A stretch of DNA of 41,455 bases from Apostichopus californicus (taxonomy: Eukaryota > Echinodermata > Holothuroidea > Aspidochirotida > Stichopodidae): contig JAIPMN010006517.1 in the NCBI GenBank assembly GCA_020650975.1, positions 1 to 41,455 on the forward strand, written 5' to 3'. The position numbers were made by a program, and so were the translations under genes. Shown here piece by piece: positions 11,301-22,790 of this stretch; position 1 is the stretch's first letter; every line of letters begins with the position of its first letter. The notes beneath the pieces are model-generated. The model was not told where the DNA came from. It was given only the letters and a program-made list of their open reading frames with translations, and did no database searches.

Positions 11301-14300
11301 AGCTGCTAAAGAGCTGGTGTCCTTGCCTCCAGTCAAAGTTGATAACACAGTCCAGGATGAAGGGAAACTACCACTCTATTTTAGATGTTAAATTCAAATG
11401 ACCATAGCACTAACATTATATTGAAGCTTATGAATGTGTTTCACTGTCCCAAACAACTCATCAAGTCACACATTATTGAGCTCCATGCAAATATCCTTTA
11501 TGCTTCATACAGTATTCCTCTAAACCCACACATAGTGTGCTAGAAGTTTTTATTCAATGTTATTTCAGTATTTCTAGTTCAAGTAATAGAAATATCAAAG
11601 TAACTGGTTGATAGGTCATGTCCAAATGCATGATCATACAGGGATAAATAAATCTTTGGGTCTGGATAGAAGACTTTCAGTCTGCAATCTGTTGCTTTAA
11701 CAGACTTACATGGTAGTTTAACTTGGAAGGAAATTGGCTCTCGTCAGGTTAATCAGCGCACGCTCCCCATCTGTACAAGAAAGAAGGTTACTGTGTTAAT
11801 TGGCTGTAAAATATGAAAATGGTATTTGTTTGAATGACAGACTTGAGGAAAGAGAATATAGGTGGCAAAAGTAAGTGCTTAGAAATATTTGAAAAATGGA
11901 CAGTTCTATTTGAATTGTGTAATAACACAGGCACAACCAATGTCAGTACTTGTTACAGTTTTAATAGGTCACTGGGATTTGGGTTTATGGTGGTACGGTA
12001 GTAACATTCTTTTGCTTTCGACACCAAAGAACCAATTACAGAATTTTGGGAATGCCATAATTTGCGAACATGTCCGGCTGTTGCGACCAAGCGTCTTATG
12101 AATCCCTTACCATGGCCTGGATAAAACATGTCCCCACGATGGCCTGTTATGGTACATTCCTTGTATAGGACACTAGTCCTTAGCTTGGGAAATGTACAAA
12201 GTTTCTGAAACTTGAGGGTGTGGGATACAGATATGCCATATCCTTTGAGTAGATGTTAAACTAGCAGGTTAATGACTTGTTTGATGGAGAACCTGTATTC
12301 ATCTGCGATAAGCAGTTAATGAAATACATTGCAGCTATGGGGAGAATGATAGTAGGAAATTATAAGGAGTCTGGAGTTGCTATGGCAACTGATTGTCACA
12401 ACCAAAAGAGGAAAATTGACAGAAAATTAGATGACATGTATATCATTTTATTTTTTTATTTCAATTTTTCGAATTAAAACTTCGGTTTAGTTTTTGTCAT
12501 GCCATAATTTGACCAATATGCGATTTGAAAAAAATATGGAGAATGAAGACATTTTATTTGTCTACGTTCGGCAGTCTTAGAGCTGCAATTGATGCTGGGT
12601 TGTAACTGTCCAGTCCTGACTGAACCATGTAAGGTTGGTAATATCTGTTTGTGACCTAGACAATGGCAAACTAATATTTAGTAGAAGAGATGAAAAAATT
12701 TGTATCCCAAAAATTGAATGCATTAAATGTTTCATTAATTTTCATTTGCAACCATATTTAAAATCTAAATTCGATTTTTTTTTTTGGTGGAGTAAATTAT
12801 TAACATATCATGTGGTTCTCTCCTTTTAGAGTCAGTATATGGCACCTCAAATTTATGGCTGAATTATGATTGACTCTTTCTTCGTAGAAATCATTATTGA
12901 CTATGTTTTACAGTGGCTCCCAGATACAGTAGCTCTGCTAAATTAAACCTACAGTACAACTGTGAATAAATAATAATAATAATAATATTAATAAAAGAAA
13001 ATGGGGGGTAAGAAATTTTTGTAGGTTTATTTGACAAATAAACGTGGAAAACTTAATAAAGTGGCATCCTTTCTTGACCTCGGTATAAATAACATCGTCA
13101 GTCATATAATTACGCTAAAGGTGCCGTTAAAAACTCTGATGTTAACGTCGCTTTGGAACATGCAGGGTCTAAATTAAAGGTAAATCTAGGAATAGCAATG
13201 AATCATGTGAAAATGTGAATGAAAAAGGAAATGTTTTGGGGGCATATTAACAGGTAAAGCATAATAATAAACATGTTGGTGTGTATGTCTATGCTTCACA
13301 CTGATATTTTTGCACATTGCTGTGTTTACAAATTGTTAAAATGTTAACCTTAAAGGGGGAGGGAGGGGGGGGGGCAAAATCCCAGCCATCATTAGGTCAT
13401 GTTAAGTTAAAAAGGTTCTACCATGTACTTTAGATTCAGCATCTTCGAGTCCCATATCAATCACAGATAATAAACATAGCAAAAACGTAAAGAATTGAAG
13501 CATTAGTGACTTCGACGGTCAATTTTCATATTTAGACTCGATCGATCGAGTCTTCAACCTTGTGTGTGAAAAAGAAAGAAAAAAACACATCTCCCAAATG
13601 TCTGGAATATGACTTTTCTTAGCTGTTTGAGGAAGTTGTTAATGACAGTGACTTCTATCAAATCAAGACCACTAATGATGGTTTGTGTCTCCTTAAACAT
13701 TTCAGAAAAGGAAATTTGTAAAATTTAACAAAAGATTCAATATAAAAAGTTATTATACTGCCCCCCCCCCCCTTCCCCCAATTGCTTTTCCAAACGTGTA
13801 TAGTTCTTTTTTCAGTTCAGGTGTATTTGATAGTATTGAGAAATTACACTACAAACTCACACAGATGTTGTATCTATTTAAAGGCATTAAAGACTCGCCC
13901 CAAACCGTGTGCTGCCATCTGCAAAAGTTAACTTTCCGTTGCTTGCAAGTGACGTTTTGTTCATGATGTCGCTACAAAATGCAGACAGTACAGTAATGAA
14001 ACATTATACCTTGTTATCTTTAGCTGGACCTGAGATGTCCATGGCTGTATTGTTCGTACACTGTGCTGTGGGTATTGACCGCAGCTGTATGTACTAACTG
14101 TACACTAGTATCTAATTACCGATGGTAGCAAGCTGTGTGTGTGTATTTTCTGGGATCGATGGTGGTGTCTAACACTTCTGTTACACCTCATTCAAAACTA
14201 GGTCAGATTACCGGCATTAGACGTTTCTTTTTGCGCGAGTCTTCACACCCTTTAACTATCCGTGCTACTTACACATGTATGTAATTATTATTTATTTTTG

Positions 14301-14310
14301 TCATATCCAG

Positions 14311-14423
14311 GGTCTGCTAGATGGAAGTGTGTTGCAGAACCAGGCTTCGCAGCTGCTTGGAAATCTTCTGGCCCTGATTTGAGTCAATGTCAGTCTGATT
14401 GGGTGTCTAACGTTACTAAGTTG
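14311..14423 (+). CDS. latrophilin-like receptor, exon 3: second half of HRM domain
   Basis: Codes residues 107-144: SARWKCVAEPGFAAAW, then SGPDLSQCQSDW and VSNVTKL. It completes the HRM domain with its third and fourth cysteines and the W.C and C..W patterns of the family. VSNVTKL leads into the GAIN domain and contains an N-glycosylation sequon (NVT). The acceptor tcatatccag and donor gtaagt are strong. It starts in phase 1 to match exon 2 and ends on a whole codon. Confidence 0.93.
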
Positions 14424-14970
14424 GTAAGTCGACCAAGGACTTTGGTATCACAAACGTCATCCTAAAAGTGAGAGAAAGGGGTTTTATTAGATCCTATACT
14501 TTAGGGTAATATTAATTGAAGTTTGATTGCTTAGTAATTGTCACTGTTTATGCTCTGCCTTTCAGAGTATCCAGATTAATGGACCTCTGACATTTAAAGT
14601 TGCATTGCTCAAAACTTTTTAATGTGGGTATATGAATACAATGTGGATTGCCAGCAATGGGGATGTAACAATCTATTTTATATCAAAATTAAATTATTGC
14701 CTAAAGTTATCCGTTATGGTCATTAATATGAACCAGCTAACCCCCCCCCCCTCCCTTCTCCGACAAAAAGTAATAGCACAGTATGCACAAGTCTGTCTTA
14801 TCAAAGGGCCACCAAAATTGCACAATGCCCCCATTACCAGTATTAAGAAACATCTACAGGAGGTTTAGAAGGGGTTATGTACATAGCTTATCCTCTTCTC
14901 AGGGAAATTAATCCTAAATATATGTATATATTCATGCATAGTCTCTTTTAACTTTGTGTTTTCTCTGTAG
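14424..14970 (+). other. intron 3
   Basis: 547-base intron between HRM and GAIN coding exons. It contains a C-run at about 14740-14752 and nothing else recognisable. The acceptor is ttttctctgtag. Confidence 0.8.
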
Positions 14971-15162
14971 GAAACGCAAGGTGCCAATACAACAGTGGTC
15001 AGCAAGGCAATCTTAGAGCAGATCGACAGCAGCGATACGATATACAGCTCGGACATCCAGAAGGTGTCCACCTACATGTCACAGTCTCTCCCCGGCTTTG
15101 AAGACAGCCTGCAGAACCTGAAGGATGACGCTAAGACCGAAGAAACTCACAAAGTCTCACAG
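14971..15162 (+). CDS. latrophilin-like receptor, exon 4: GAIN subdomain A start
   Basis: A 192-nt phase 0-0 exon coding residues 145-208. The sequence is helical and polar (SKAILEQIDSSDTIYSSDIQ, then KVSTYMSQSLPGFEDSLQNL) and fits the alpha-helical subdomain A of GAIN domains. The N-terminal part has one N-glycosylation sequon (NTT). The donor is gtatgg. The assignment rests on position between HRM and the GPS, phase and the helical character; this part of GAIN is poorly conserved. Confidence 0.88.
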
Positions 15163-16317
15163 GTATGGGAAAATATCAGAAAAGACAATGTAACAGTATT
15201 TCAGGACAGACAATTTGCTATTACTTTCTTTAAGTGGGGGAAAAAAAGATTCTTTTTTGGGGGGAGGGGGATGTCGGAAGGGAGGGGAGTGTTATTCGGG
15301 CTGATGTTTACCTTAATTGTCTCTACTTGTGTAAATGGCTTACCTGTATGAACACCGTTCAGTTTATTAGCATCCATGCAAGTTGCAACACCTATGCCAT
15401 TTGCATACAACATCCAATCATGGATTGTATCAACAGTACATGCCATCCAAGCAAATCATTAACAGCAACCCAACAGACAGAACATATTTGGAAAAAATAA
15501 AAGGAAGTTTTGGTAGGATGTTGGTTAGGCTGAATGAGTAACCAGAGTATGACAACCCAGTGTTCCATCAGAACTTCTAATCCTGAGGACACAAAGACTT
15601 TCTTTGCAGTTTCAATATATTCATTGAAGGGACTATATGTAGTGATGTAAAAATTGCTCGATAGATATGCTAGATGGCTGCAGAGTTTCAAGATCAATCA
15701 ATTTGTATGGTATTCCTGATCGGAATGCTAATCTCTGTGTTCACAAGTTGTCATAGTGACATTGACTGAGCAGGATCTCAGTGTTCACAAGTTGTCATAG
15801 TGACATTGACTGAGCAGGATCTCAGTGTTCACAAGTTGTCATAGTGACATTGACTGAGCAGGATCTCAGTGTTCACAAGTTGTCATGGTGACATAAACTG
15901 AGCAGGATCTCAGTGTTCACAAGTTGTCATGGTGACATAAACTGAGCAGGATCTCAGTGTTCACAAGTTGTCATGGTGACATAAACTGAGCAGGATCTCT
16001 GTGTTCACAAGTTGTCATGGTGACATAAACTGAGCAGGATCTCTGTCTTCACAAGTTGTCATGGTGACAAAAACTGAGCAGGATCTCTGTCTTCACAAGT
16101 TGTCATGGTGACATAAACTGATTTCGGTACCATTCATTCAACTCTTCTGTTTGATTCAGAATAGAATCCATTTAACCAATTTCTGACTAGCTGGCCGATC
16201 TATCTTTTGCTGATCTGAAATAGACTCCTGAATTATTATGTAACTAATGAGTTGTTTCATGGAGTAGTAGTAAGTAAGAATTATTTTTCAAGAGCAATTT
16301 ATGATTCCCAATTCTAG
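15163..16317 (+). other. intron 4
   Basis: It holds a G-rich stretch at 15259-15288, about 100 bases after the donor, and a nine-copy 44-bp minisatellite (listed separately). Open frames between 15201 and 15697 are read-through or antisense and show no protein features. The acceptor is attctag. Confidence 0.8.
15738..16121. repeat. 44-bp minisatellite, 9 copies
   Basis: Exact 44-base periodicity: ttcacaag occurs at 15740 and then every 44 bases to 16092. The unit contains the near-palindrome gtcatggtgac. Copies 1-3 share catagtgacattgactg and copies 4-9 share catggtgacawaaactg, so two variant blocks are adjacent. It lies in intron 4 and is not coding. Confidence 0.95.
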
Positions 16318-16516
16318 AATTACCTCGAGATAACGAGTGCTATACTGGACAACAGTAACATAGACTCCTGGAGCGACATGAACGAGGTGACTCAATCAGA
16401 GTCGGCTTCCAACATCCTGTCATCTTTGGAGGAGTCTGCCTTCCTGCTGGCGGAGACAATAGAAGTGACCAGTGCCGAGGAGCAGATGACCGTCACCCTA
16501 GAGGAGAGCAATGTCG
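16318..16516 (+). CDS. latrophilin-like receptor, exon 5: GAIN subdomain A
   Basis: Codes residues 209-275, including NYLEITSAILDNSNIDSWSD and SNILSSLEESAFLLAETIEV. The pattern 'L..S.LD......W..L' followed by 'LL..LEE.A..LA' is typical of the latrophilin GAIN helical region. The donor gtgagt is strong and splits a Gly or Val codon after base 1. A G-rich run begins only 20 bases past the donor. Confidence 0.92.
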
Positions 16517-16890
16517 GTGAGTAAAGAGATTAAACGGGGGGTCGGGGGGGGGGGCCAGTGGCACTGTGAATGAACATGTGATGTTTTAAAGGTCAATTCT
16601 CAAAGAAAGAACCTAAAATTGACATCCAAAATGCCTCATTCAATGATAAGTATATGTTGGTGTTTTTAATGGCCGGTAAATGTCATGCTTCAATAAAACT
16701 GTGTAGGTTACTTTATGGGACCTTTTGATCTGTTGCTATTTCAAAGAACTGGCCTTCCAACTTAAAACACAGAAGTTTCTTTCATAGAATGAGGTATTTT
16801 AGCTATTATAATTAATTTTTAATAATTGAATGGTTTTTGTTTTATCTCTCTCTTTATTTGTCTTTACATTTTTGCTTATCTTCATTTTAG
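16517..16890 (+). other. intron 5
   Basis: 374-base intron with a G-run at 16536-16554 right after the donor and a pyrimidine-rich 3' end before the acceptor cattttag. Nothing else is seen. Confidence 0.85.
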
Positions 16891-17034
16891 TCATGTCCAT
16901 TATGGTTCAGGACAGTTCCCATGGCAACCCGGTAGATGCCTCCTTTCCCACCAAACATACCATGTCGTCAAAGTGGACCAGCATAGAGGATCACATTATC
17001 ATTCCTAGAGAGAACTTTGATGTGGATGAAGGCG
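16891..17034 (+). CDS. latrophilin-like receptor, exon 6: GAIN domain
   Basis: Codes residues 275-323, containing VMSIMVQDSSHGNPVDASFP and SIEDHIIIPRENFDVDEGG. The stretch W..... .I.IP precedes the beta-sandwich subdomain B of GAIN in latrophilins. The donor is gtgagt. It starts and ends in phase 1 and so joins exons 5 and 7 in frame. Confidence 0.9.
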
Positions 17035-18020
17035 GTGAGTAATTGGATGGATTCTTAAAATTGGGCCGTTTGATCCCTCAATTCCAAGTTTATTTCCAAT
17101 TTTTCTGCGCTATTTTCTCAAAACTTAGTGTCACAAGACAATATGGCCTTTTCATTTTAGTTTCATATTTCCTTTGTAGGTAGAAAAATTAGGGTCTTAC
17201 AGGAAATAAATCTTCCAGGAAATAAACCTTGGAGAAAGAAAACCTTCACAGGAAGTGATAAGAAAGTTGCCAACATTGACAGCATAATAGTAACATACTC
17301 TATGGTTGGTTACAAGTGAACTTTCTTCAATATTAAAGTGTCTTTGCAATTTTTTAAATTTCTGCGGCTGGAACATAGCACGTATCTGTGCTTGATACTA
17401 TCATTCATGTGATCTCTGTGTAGTGTAATTCTTGAAATCTGAATTGAGACACGATTAATACTTTGTTAAGTTGGTGACCTGATTAATACTTTGTTAAGTT
17501 GGTAAACTATATAGCAATACCTCACTCACCCACAAGGCATGTGCAACCCCCCCCCCCCCCCAACAGAAAACCACTGTTAAAATTGGCACAGAAATGACAC
17601 ACATATATTGTTGCTTGAGAAAATATTTTCACTTTGAAAATTGGAGGTTTAGTTAAGGTTAAATTCTGGTCACTCATTACTCTCCATGTATGCTACTCAG
17701 GTTCTGCAATTTATGAGTACTGGTTAACCTTGTATTTTTACAGAGATGTCCAGTATTCACCCCCCCCCCCCCTCACTGTTAGTAAGCCTACCGTAAAGGT
17801 CTCCGGCAGAAGGTTCCAGCATGCATTATACGATCTTTAATCGTAGTCAAGTTGATCGCCCACTTTCTTTTTAACGGAAACAGTTAAAATGTAATCTGCT
17901 AACAAATCTTCCGAGTAAAAACTATTTCCTGTCTTTCGAATTTACTGTACTGGTTCAACCGTTCTGATATTTCCTGTCTTTCGTTTTACTGTACTGGTTC
18001 GACCGTTCTGATATTTGCAG
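17035..18020 (+). other. intron 6
   Basis: 986-base intron with C-runs at about 17548-17561 and 17760-17772. There are two local direct duplications: gattaatactttgttaagtt at about 17451 and 17480, and a roughly 46-bp unit at 17926-18017 (tttcctgtctttcg...ctgtactggttc.accgttctgata) that runs right up to the acceptor. The branch point and pyrimidine tract therefore exist in two copies. Confidence 0.75.
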
Positions 18021-18205
18021 GTAAATCAAAGGCAGTGTTTCTGGCCTACAACAACATTCAGGGATTTCTCGGACACCACCCTGCCAAGCCTCTGTCCCAG
18101 TCTAAGGGTTTTGTCAATTCTCGAATAATGTCGGCTTCCCTCAACAGTGCCAATACTCCAACCAAACTGAAAGAGCCTGTCCGGATCAGTTTTGCCCATA
18201 TACAG
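18021..18205 (+). CDS. latrophilin-like receptor, exon 7: GAIN subdomain B
   Basis: Codes residues 323-384. KAVFLAYNNIQGFLG, then NSRIMSASLNSANTPTKLKE and PVRISFAHIQ match the GAIN beta-sandwich pattern 'Y..L..FL....V.NS.IISA.I.....L..PV.I...H'. The acceptor is atatttgcag and the donor gtaacg. It begins in phase 1 and ends on a codon boundary. Confidence 0.95.
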
Positions 18206-19029
18206 GTAACGTCCTCACACAAAACTGAGACTTTGTATATATATCTCTCACTTTGTTTGCTTCTATGGTAATATATATATATATCTCACTTCGTTTGCTT
18301 CAATGGTAATATGACCTTTAAAATGATCACGTCTTACCGTGGATTTTTGCAGGAATGGCAAAAAACCATTTTGCGAAATGTTCAGATTTGATTTCAAGTC
18401 ATGGACAAGACAAACAACACTTGTATCTAATTTATAAAAAAATGTGAGCTAAATTAATCCATTTGGGATTACTGTATGGCAGATATATATCTGCATAAAT
18501 CTCTTTGTTGTGAAAGCCAATCTCTGTTATGCTTCAAAATGAAAATTAGGCATCTCCTGCTTGGGGTCGCCGCTCAGTGACAGTAAAACAAGTTGCAGTC
18601 TATGTATTATAATGTATTTTAGTATTATGGTATTTTAGTATTTTAGTATTAAACAGCCTGGCAAACTTAATCCCTTGGGTTAATAATATGGCAGTTATAT
18701 ATATATATCACTTAAAATCTCTTTGGCAGGGGAAAGCCACTATCTGACATCTTTAATTTGACAGAGAGAGTGAAATATTTAGGTTTTTCTGTCGCTTGAG
18801 GGTGAACGAGAAAGATTGTGTTTATTCAGTTATATATAGTGTCACATTACAGATACTTGATTCCTAGGGTTAGATTATAGGCAGTTAATAAGTCAAGTCT
18901 CTTTGTAGTGGAAAAACAGAGTTCTGAATGCCATTTTGAAGTTGTTATAAATTGACTTCACAACAAGATGATTATGTCATGTTTTTCTGAAAATTTTAGC
19001 AAAAAACAATCGTCTGTTTTTGCCAACAG
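18206..19029 (+). other. intron 7 with degenerate tandem segments
   Basis: Two copies of 'tatatctcact.tgtttgcttc.atggtaatat' occur at about 18236-18312. Three diverged copies of a roughly 190-200-bp segment (atggcag..ata...tctcttt.g....aaagcc) start near 18475, 18690 and 18880. AT-rich, with no exon. Confidence 0.65.
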
Positions 19030-19076
19030 GAAAATGCCACAAATCCGTCTTGTTCGTTCTGGGACTTCGAGAACAG
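19030..19076 (+). CDS. latrophilin-like receptor, exon 8: GPS, first part (47 nt)
   Basis: A very small exon coding ENATNPSCSFWDFEN (residues 385-399) plus two bases of codon 400. It holds the first GPS cysteine (C392) and the conserved tryptophan of 'NP.C.FWDF'. Its reading frame and meaning are set by exact phase match to exons 7 and 9. The donor is gtaaaa, weaker than its neighbours. An NAT sequon precedes the cysteine. Confidence 0.95.
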
Positions 19077-19704
19077 GTAAAAGTATTTACTGAGAAAAAG
19101 TTTATAACTATGGAGCAGTTAGAATAAACTTGATGATGACCTGATAGCTATCCTCTCCAGTGTATGACACATATATGGAAGGTGACCAGGGCAAACCAGG
19201 CCCAGAGAGGTCATGTTTGGGTCCTTTTTCAATGCTCATTTAGGGCTTGTAACACCCTGAGGGTCACTAGTTCAAATATCGTTCTAGACACCCACCACAC
19301 CCCCACCCCTCCAAAAAAAAATTCTGTTTTCAGGTATATAATTTTCCAGTCAGTTGTTCCACTGTTCATTTTATACCTCTATCAAAGCAAAAAAGTAAGA
19401 GAAAGGATAAGAAACTGGAAATATAGGTAGAAAAAAAGGGTCTACATTTTGGGGTACATGCAGGTAAACCTGTCAATAGTGTAAAGGGCTACTCTCGGCC
19501 CACCGGTGTGGTAGTAATTAATAATGGAGTTTTCTCAACGGAACTTAATATCTCATGTCCGCAAATGGTGGCCACGTTTTAAGCCGAGCAAGACTTATGC
19601 ACAGAGGCAGCCATGAGCCGTATTAAGCTGCCATTTTGGATTAATTACGATGTACATACCATTGGGAAGAAATGTAACAACAAGTTTGAACTTTTCCTTG
19701 ACAG
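19077..19704 (+). other. intron 8
   Basis: 628 bases splitting the GPS motif. An open frame that runs from 19613 into exon 9 is intron read-through. Nothing else is recognised. Confidence 0.8.
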
Positions 19705-19825
19705 TTCCTATGGAGAGTGGTCTAATATGGGATGTAAGGTCATTAAAAGCAACAGCACCCACACTGTTTGCTCCTGTAACCACCTGACCAACTTTGCCAT
19801 CTTGATGAACCATCAAGCAGTCGAG
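19705..19825 (+). CDS. latrophilin-like receptor, exon 9: GPS cleavage site and tethered agonist
   Basis: Codes residues 400-440: [13 protein letters not shown], then [17 protein letters not shown]. All GPS landmarks are intact: C410, C422 and C424 pair with C392 within the motif, and HLT (H426, L427, T428) is the autoproteolysis triad, with the cut expected between L427 and T428. The new N-terminus TNFAILM matches the conserved tethered agonist (Stachel) of latrophilins. Autocatalytic cleavage in the ER and self-activation are known for the family and inferred here. The acceptor is ccttgacag and the donor gtgagt. A G-run follows at 19880-19898. Confidence 0.97.
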
Positions 19826-20548
19826 GTGAGTACGGCTTACAGTCTATCCAAAGGAAGATTGGCGTTCTGGGAACTTTGAGGGGGGGGGGAGGGGGGAGTC
19901 ATTGAAAGGAAAAAAACAGTCAGGCTTCTAATGGGGATAGGAAGGAGAGGGAAGGAGGCAGGGAAAGGGGGAGAGGGGTATAAAAAAGAAGAATGATGTA
20001 TTCACCATTAATGTTTTTTTCTTTTGGGCTTTTGATCACCATAAAAAGAGATGGTGTGAGGGTTGGCATGTCACTAACAATATGAGGCTAGAAGTTTTCA
20101 GATGAAAATTGATCCCTACTTTGTGTACTGATTCTACATACTTTTATATCCCAGGAATATTTTCTCTCACTTAAAGTATTCATAAACATATTTTCTGCGA
20201 CCTGAAGTTGGTTAAAAATAATTGCAAACAATTTCGGATGTCAGGAAAAGGTTAGAAATGTATCTTATACTCCGTACAATTATTGCTGATCCCTGTAGAA
20301 TGTCAATCGTACCAACAGAGAGATGGGACTTCTCTTGTCTCCATTTGGCATCTATCTCCATGGACTGGGAAGTATCAAGCCTTTAGATCGATCGATCGAT
20401 TGATTGGTTGACGGATAGATTGATTGATTGGTTGTCAAGGCAATGCAAATCCTCTCCCTGTTGTTTATCTTCAGTTACATGTTGTGATATTGACAGGATT
20501 AAGACATAACACTTATCTATTTAATACTACTATTTACCTTTGTTCTAG
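19826..20548 (+). other. intron 9
   Basis: 723 bases with a G-rich tract at 19880-19980 and a (GATC)n/(GATT)n microsatellite at 20385-20434. The acceptor is ctttgttctag. Confidence 0.85.
20385..20434. repeat. GATC/GATT microsatellite
   Basis: The pattern gatcgatcgatcgattgatt continues into diverged gattg units. Confidence 0.9.
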
Positions 20549-20652
20549 ATCTCCGTGGAGCACAGCTTTGTTCTGTCCGTGATCACCTATTTTGGTTTCA
20601 TTATATCCAGTGTCTGTCTGCTGCTCGCTTTCATCACCTTTTGTATGTTCAA
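20549..20652 (+). CDS. latrophilin-like receptor, exon 10: TM1
   Basis: Codes residues 441-474. After ISVEHSFVLSV comes the first membrane helix, ITYFGFIISSVCLLLAFITF (about 447-471), ending at the intracellular CMF. This matches latrophilin TM1. The acceptor is tgttctag and the donor gtgagt. It ends after two bases of a Lys codon completed by exon 11. Confidence 0.96.
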
Positions 20653-22357
20653 GTGAGTTTCTTTCATCTTAATACTCCTTTAAACGATGACAGGGTGGAA
20701 ACAAAAATGATGTAACTTTGAATTATTTATGGGTGACCTGGGGGATCTCATTAGGCCGATATCTGATATCTTCGTAGCATCATAACATCATATTTTAATA
20801 ATGTAAACAGTACGGATAAAGTAAAGACAATGGAGATTTTCTCAGCATTTCAGAGCAAAGTATTCTGTCCAAGGGGGGCTGCCATGTTTGTGAGGTTTGT
20901 GCTAGATTTATCAATTGCTAACAGTACCATTTCTGGTCATGGGTAAATGTGTAGGTGTTAATCTATGAGGGTAGAAAAAGTTGATGAATTAAAATTGTAA
21001 AGACAAACATTTAAAAAGGCATTATTCAAGGGTGTAAGAAGTTCATTAATGGAGAAAACTTTGAAGAGGATAAAAAGATTAATATTTGTTATTAATCCAA
21101 GCATACCCAGAATCCCATGTATGTTGTTTGGGAGACCTGTTGAATATAATGGATGAGCTGGGACAGTGTTTATCTATTGATCCTCTTCTGATACTGCTGA
21201 TTATAAATCAACTTTGACCTCAGTTATGAAGATTTTTGTTTTTTTTGAAAATTCTTTGAAAGCTCTTTTTATTTTTTTTTTTTGAGTTGAAGAATGTTAT
21301 GGAAGTTACTGCTGTTAATAAAGTTCAAATAACATGCCTTTTAGCTGAACTTTGCAAAGTAAACTAATGAATAAGAAGCTTCTTAGAAGTCTGTCCACAA
21401 ATAATAGGTGTCTACTTTGATTGATTAGTTGAATCGTTGAGTGGAGTAGGTGAAACGTTCACTACAGTTGGAATCGGTAATTACTCAATACACATAAGAT
21501 AAAACATCAGATTGGTTTTTAACTGTTTGTAAAATCTCAGATAGAATACCCCCCATGGTTAATACACAGATTAAAGTCACAATTTGTGATCAAAGTTCAT
21601 CGGGGTAAAATTTGCTGGTACAATTATCTTGGAGAGCCATACTTCCTTCACTTTGTGAAACCTTTGTGGTTTTAATTTGTGAAAAGATTGAATCTATGAT
21701 TACACGCTACCTGTTTATTTGACCAATTGCTTCCAGGTGCCAAAACAAGCATACTTCACTTCCAAGAAAATATGTGAAGACTCGAATATTAAGGCACCTT
21801 GATAATGTTAGGGTCAGAATAAAATTGATTAGTCAGTAAACTTTGGTCTGAACAAGTAGAAATATTTACAGAAACTGAAACACTTGCTAATGTAAAGTCA
21901 GTAAAGGTCAGAATAAAAATGGTTAGTCAGTAAACTTTGGTCTGAACAAGTAGAAATATTTACAGAAACTGAAACACGTTGATAATGGAAGTCATTATTA
22001 ATAAATTAACCTTGCCTTTTGAGGGGGGGGGGGGGTTGTTACTGGGTATAAATCATTTCCAGGAAAACCAAGAAGACTTGACTGAGAAAAGTAGGTAACA
22101 TAAGGTCAATGTTAATAGATTACCGGTGATATCGATTCTAAACGCACAGGAAACTACTTCAAGGTAAAACTGTGCAGACTGGACTAATAAACATTGATAA
22201 TGTTAGTTCAGTATTGTTAGTTGGTAATAGTGGTCAAATTTATGGGGGGGAAAAAAATTGAAAAGTTTTGTATTGATAATGTATTAATAAGGATTACTCA
22301 TAACCTGATGTTAAGAAGTGGATGTTTTCAACAAAATATATTTTTATTTTCCAAAAG
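20653..22357 (+). other. intron 10 with 94-bp duplication
   Basis: 1.7-kb intron. A segment starting gtcagaataaaa is duplicated at 21813 and 21907. About 75 of its 94 bases are nearly identical, including cagtaaactttggtctgaac. A G-run is at 22022-22036. The acceptor tttattttccaaaag is AT-rich but usable. Confidence 0.8.
21813..21999. repeat. tandem duplication, 94-bp period
   Basis: Two near-identical copies (21813-21906 and 21907-about 21995) share tctgaacaagtagaaatatt and ttacagaaactgaaacac. High identity suggests a recent event. Confidence 0.88.
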
Positions 22358-22460
22358 GAACTTACAAAATGATCGAACCACCATACACAAGAACCTCTGT
22401 CTGACCCTACTGATTGCTGAGGTCATCTTCATGGCTGGTATCAGTCAGGTCGGAGAAAAG
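22358..22460 (+). CDS. latrophilin-like receptor, exon 11: ICL1 and TM2
   Basis: Codes residues 475-509. NLQNDRTTIHKNLCLTLLIA is the conserved first intracellular loop and start of TM2 (family pattern 'L....R.TIHKNLC..L..AE'). EVIFMAGISQVGEK completes TM2 and reaches the first outer loop. The donor is gtaagc. A G-run lies at 22543-22556. Confidence 0.96.
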
Positions 22461-22790
22461 GTAAGCTGGTCTCAGTTAATGGACATGTTCGGATTTGTAG
22501 ATGTCTTTCAAATATGTGTGGAATTATTCCTGTCCTTTTAAGTGGGGGGGGGGGGGACCTTCCTTTTTTTCAGTCTCTGCAAAAAGTGGTGTGATAAGAA
22601 AATAGAAAAAACTTTCTGAAGACTATATGTTTGCAACTTGTTACTAAAAGTTTAAATCCATTTTGGTATCAGTCCGGCATTTTGAGTGTCGAAAGTCGAA
22701 AATAAATCGATAATTTGAGTAGTACTGAAAGACACCAGATCAATTTATTCCCGTGACGATAACTCTCATTTCTCTCTCTTGATTAACTAG
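22461..22790 (+). other. intron 11
   Basis: 330 bases with a G-run at 22543-22556. The acceptor is tgattaactag after a ctctctctt pyrimidine tract. No other feature. Confidence 0.85.

Larger units (their letters stand above)
7526..14310 (+). other. intron 2 (6.8 kb)
   Basis: Long intron splitting the HRM domain. I see no additional exon that is both open and properly bordered. Contents: repeat-derived hairpin sequences at 8046-8330, G-runs at about 9155-9171 and 10386-10397, a C-run at about 13761-13772, an (AAT)n stretch at about 12968-12990, and several A or T homopolymers. Short open frames in it are unsupported. Confidence 0.8.

Noticed and set aside
15234..15697. Overlapping open frames after exon 4 on both strands
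   Set aside because: Intron read-through and antisense shadows. The exon ends at a good donor at 15163.
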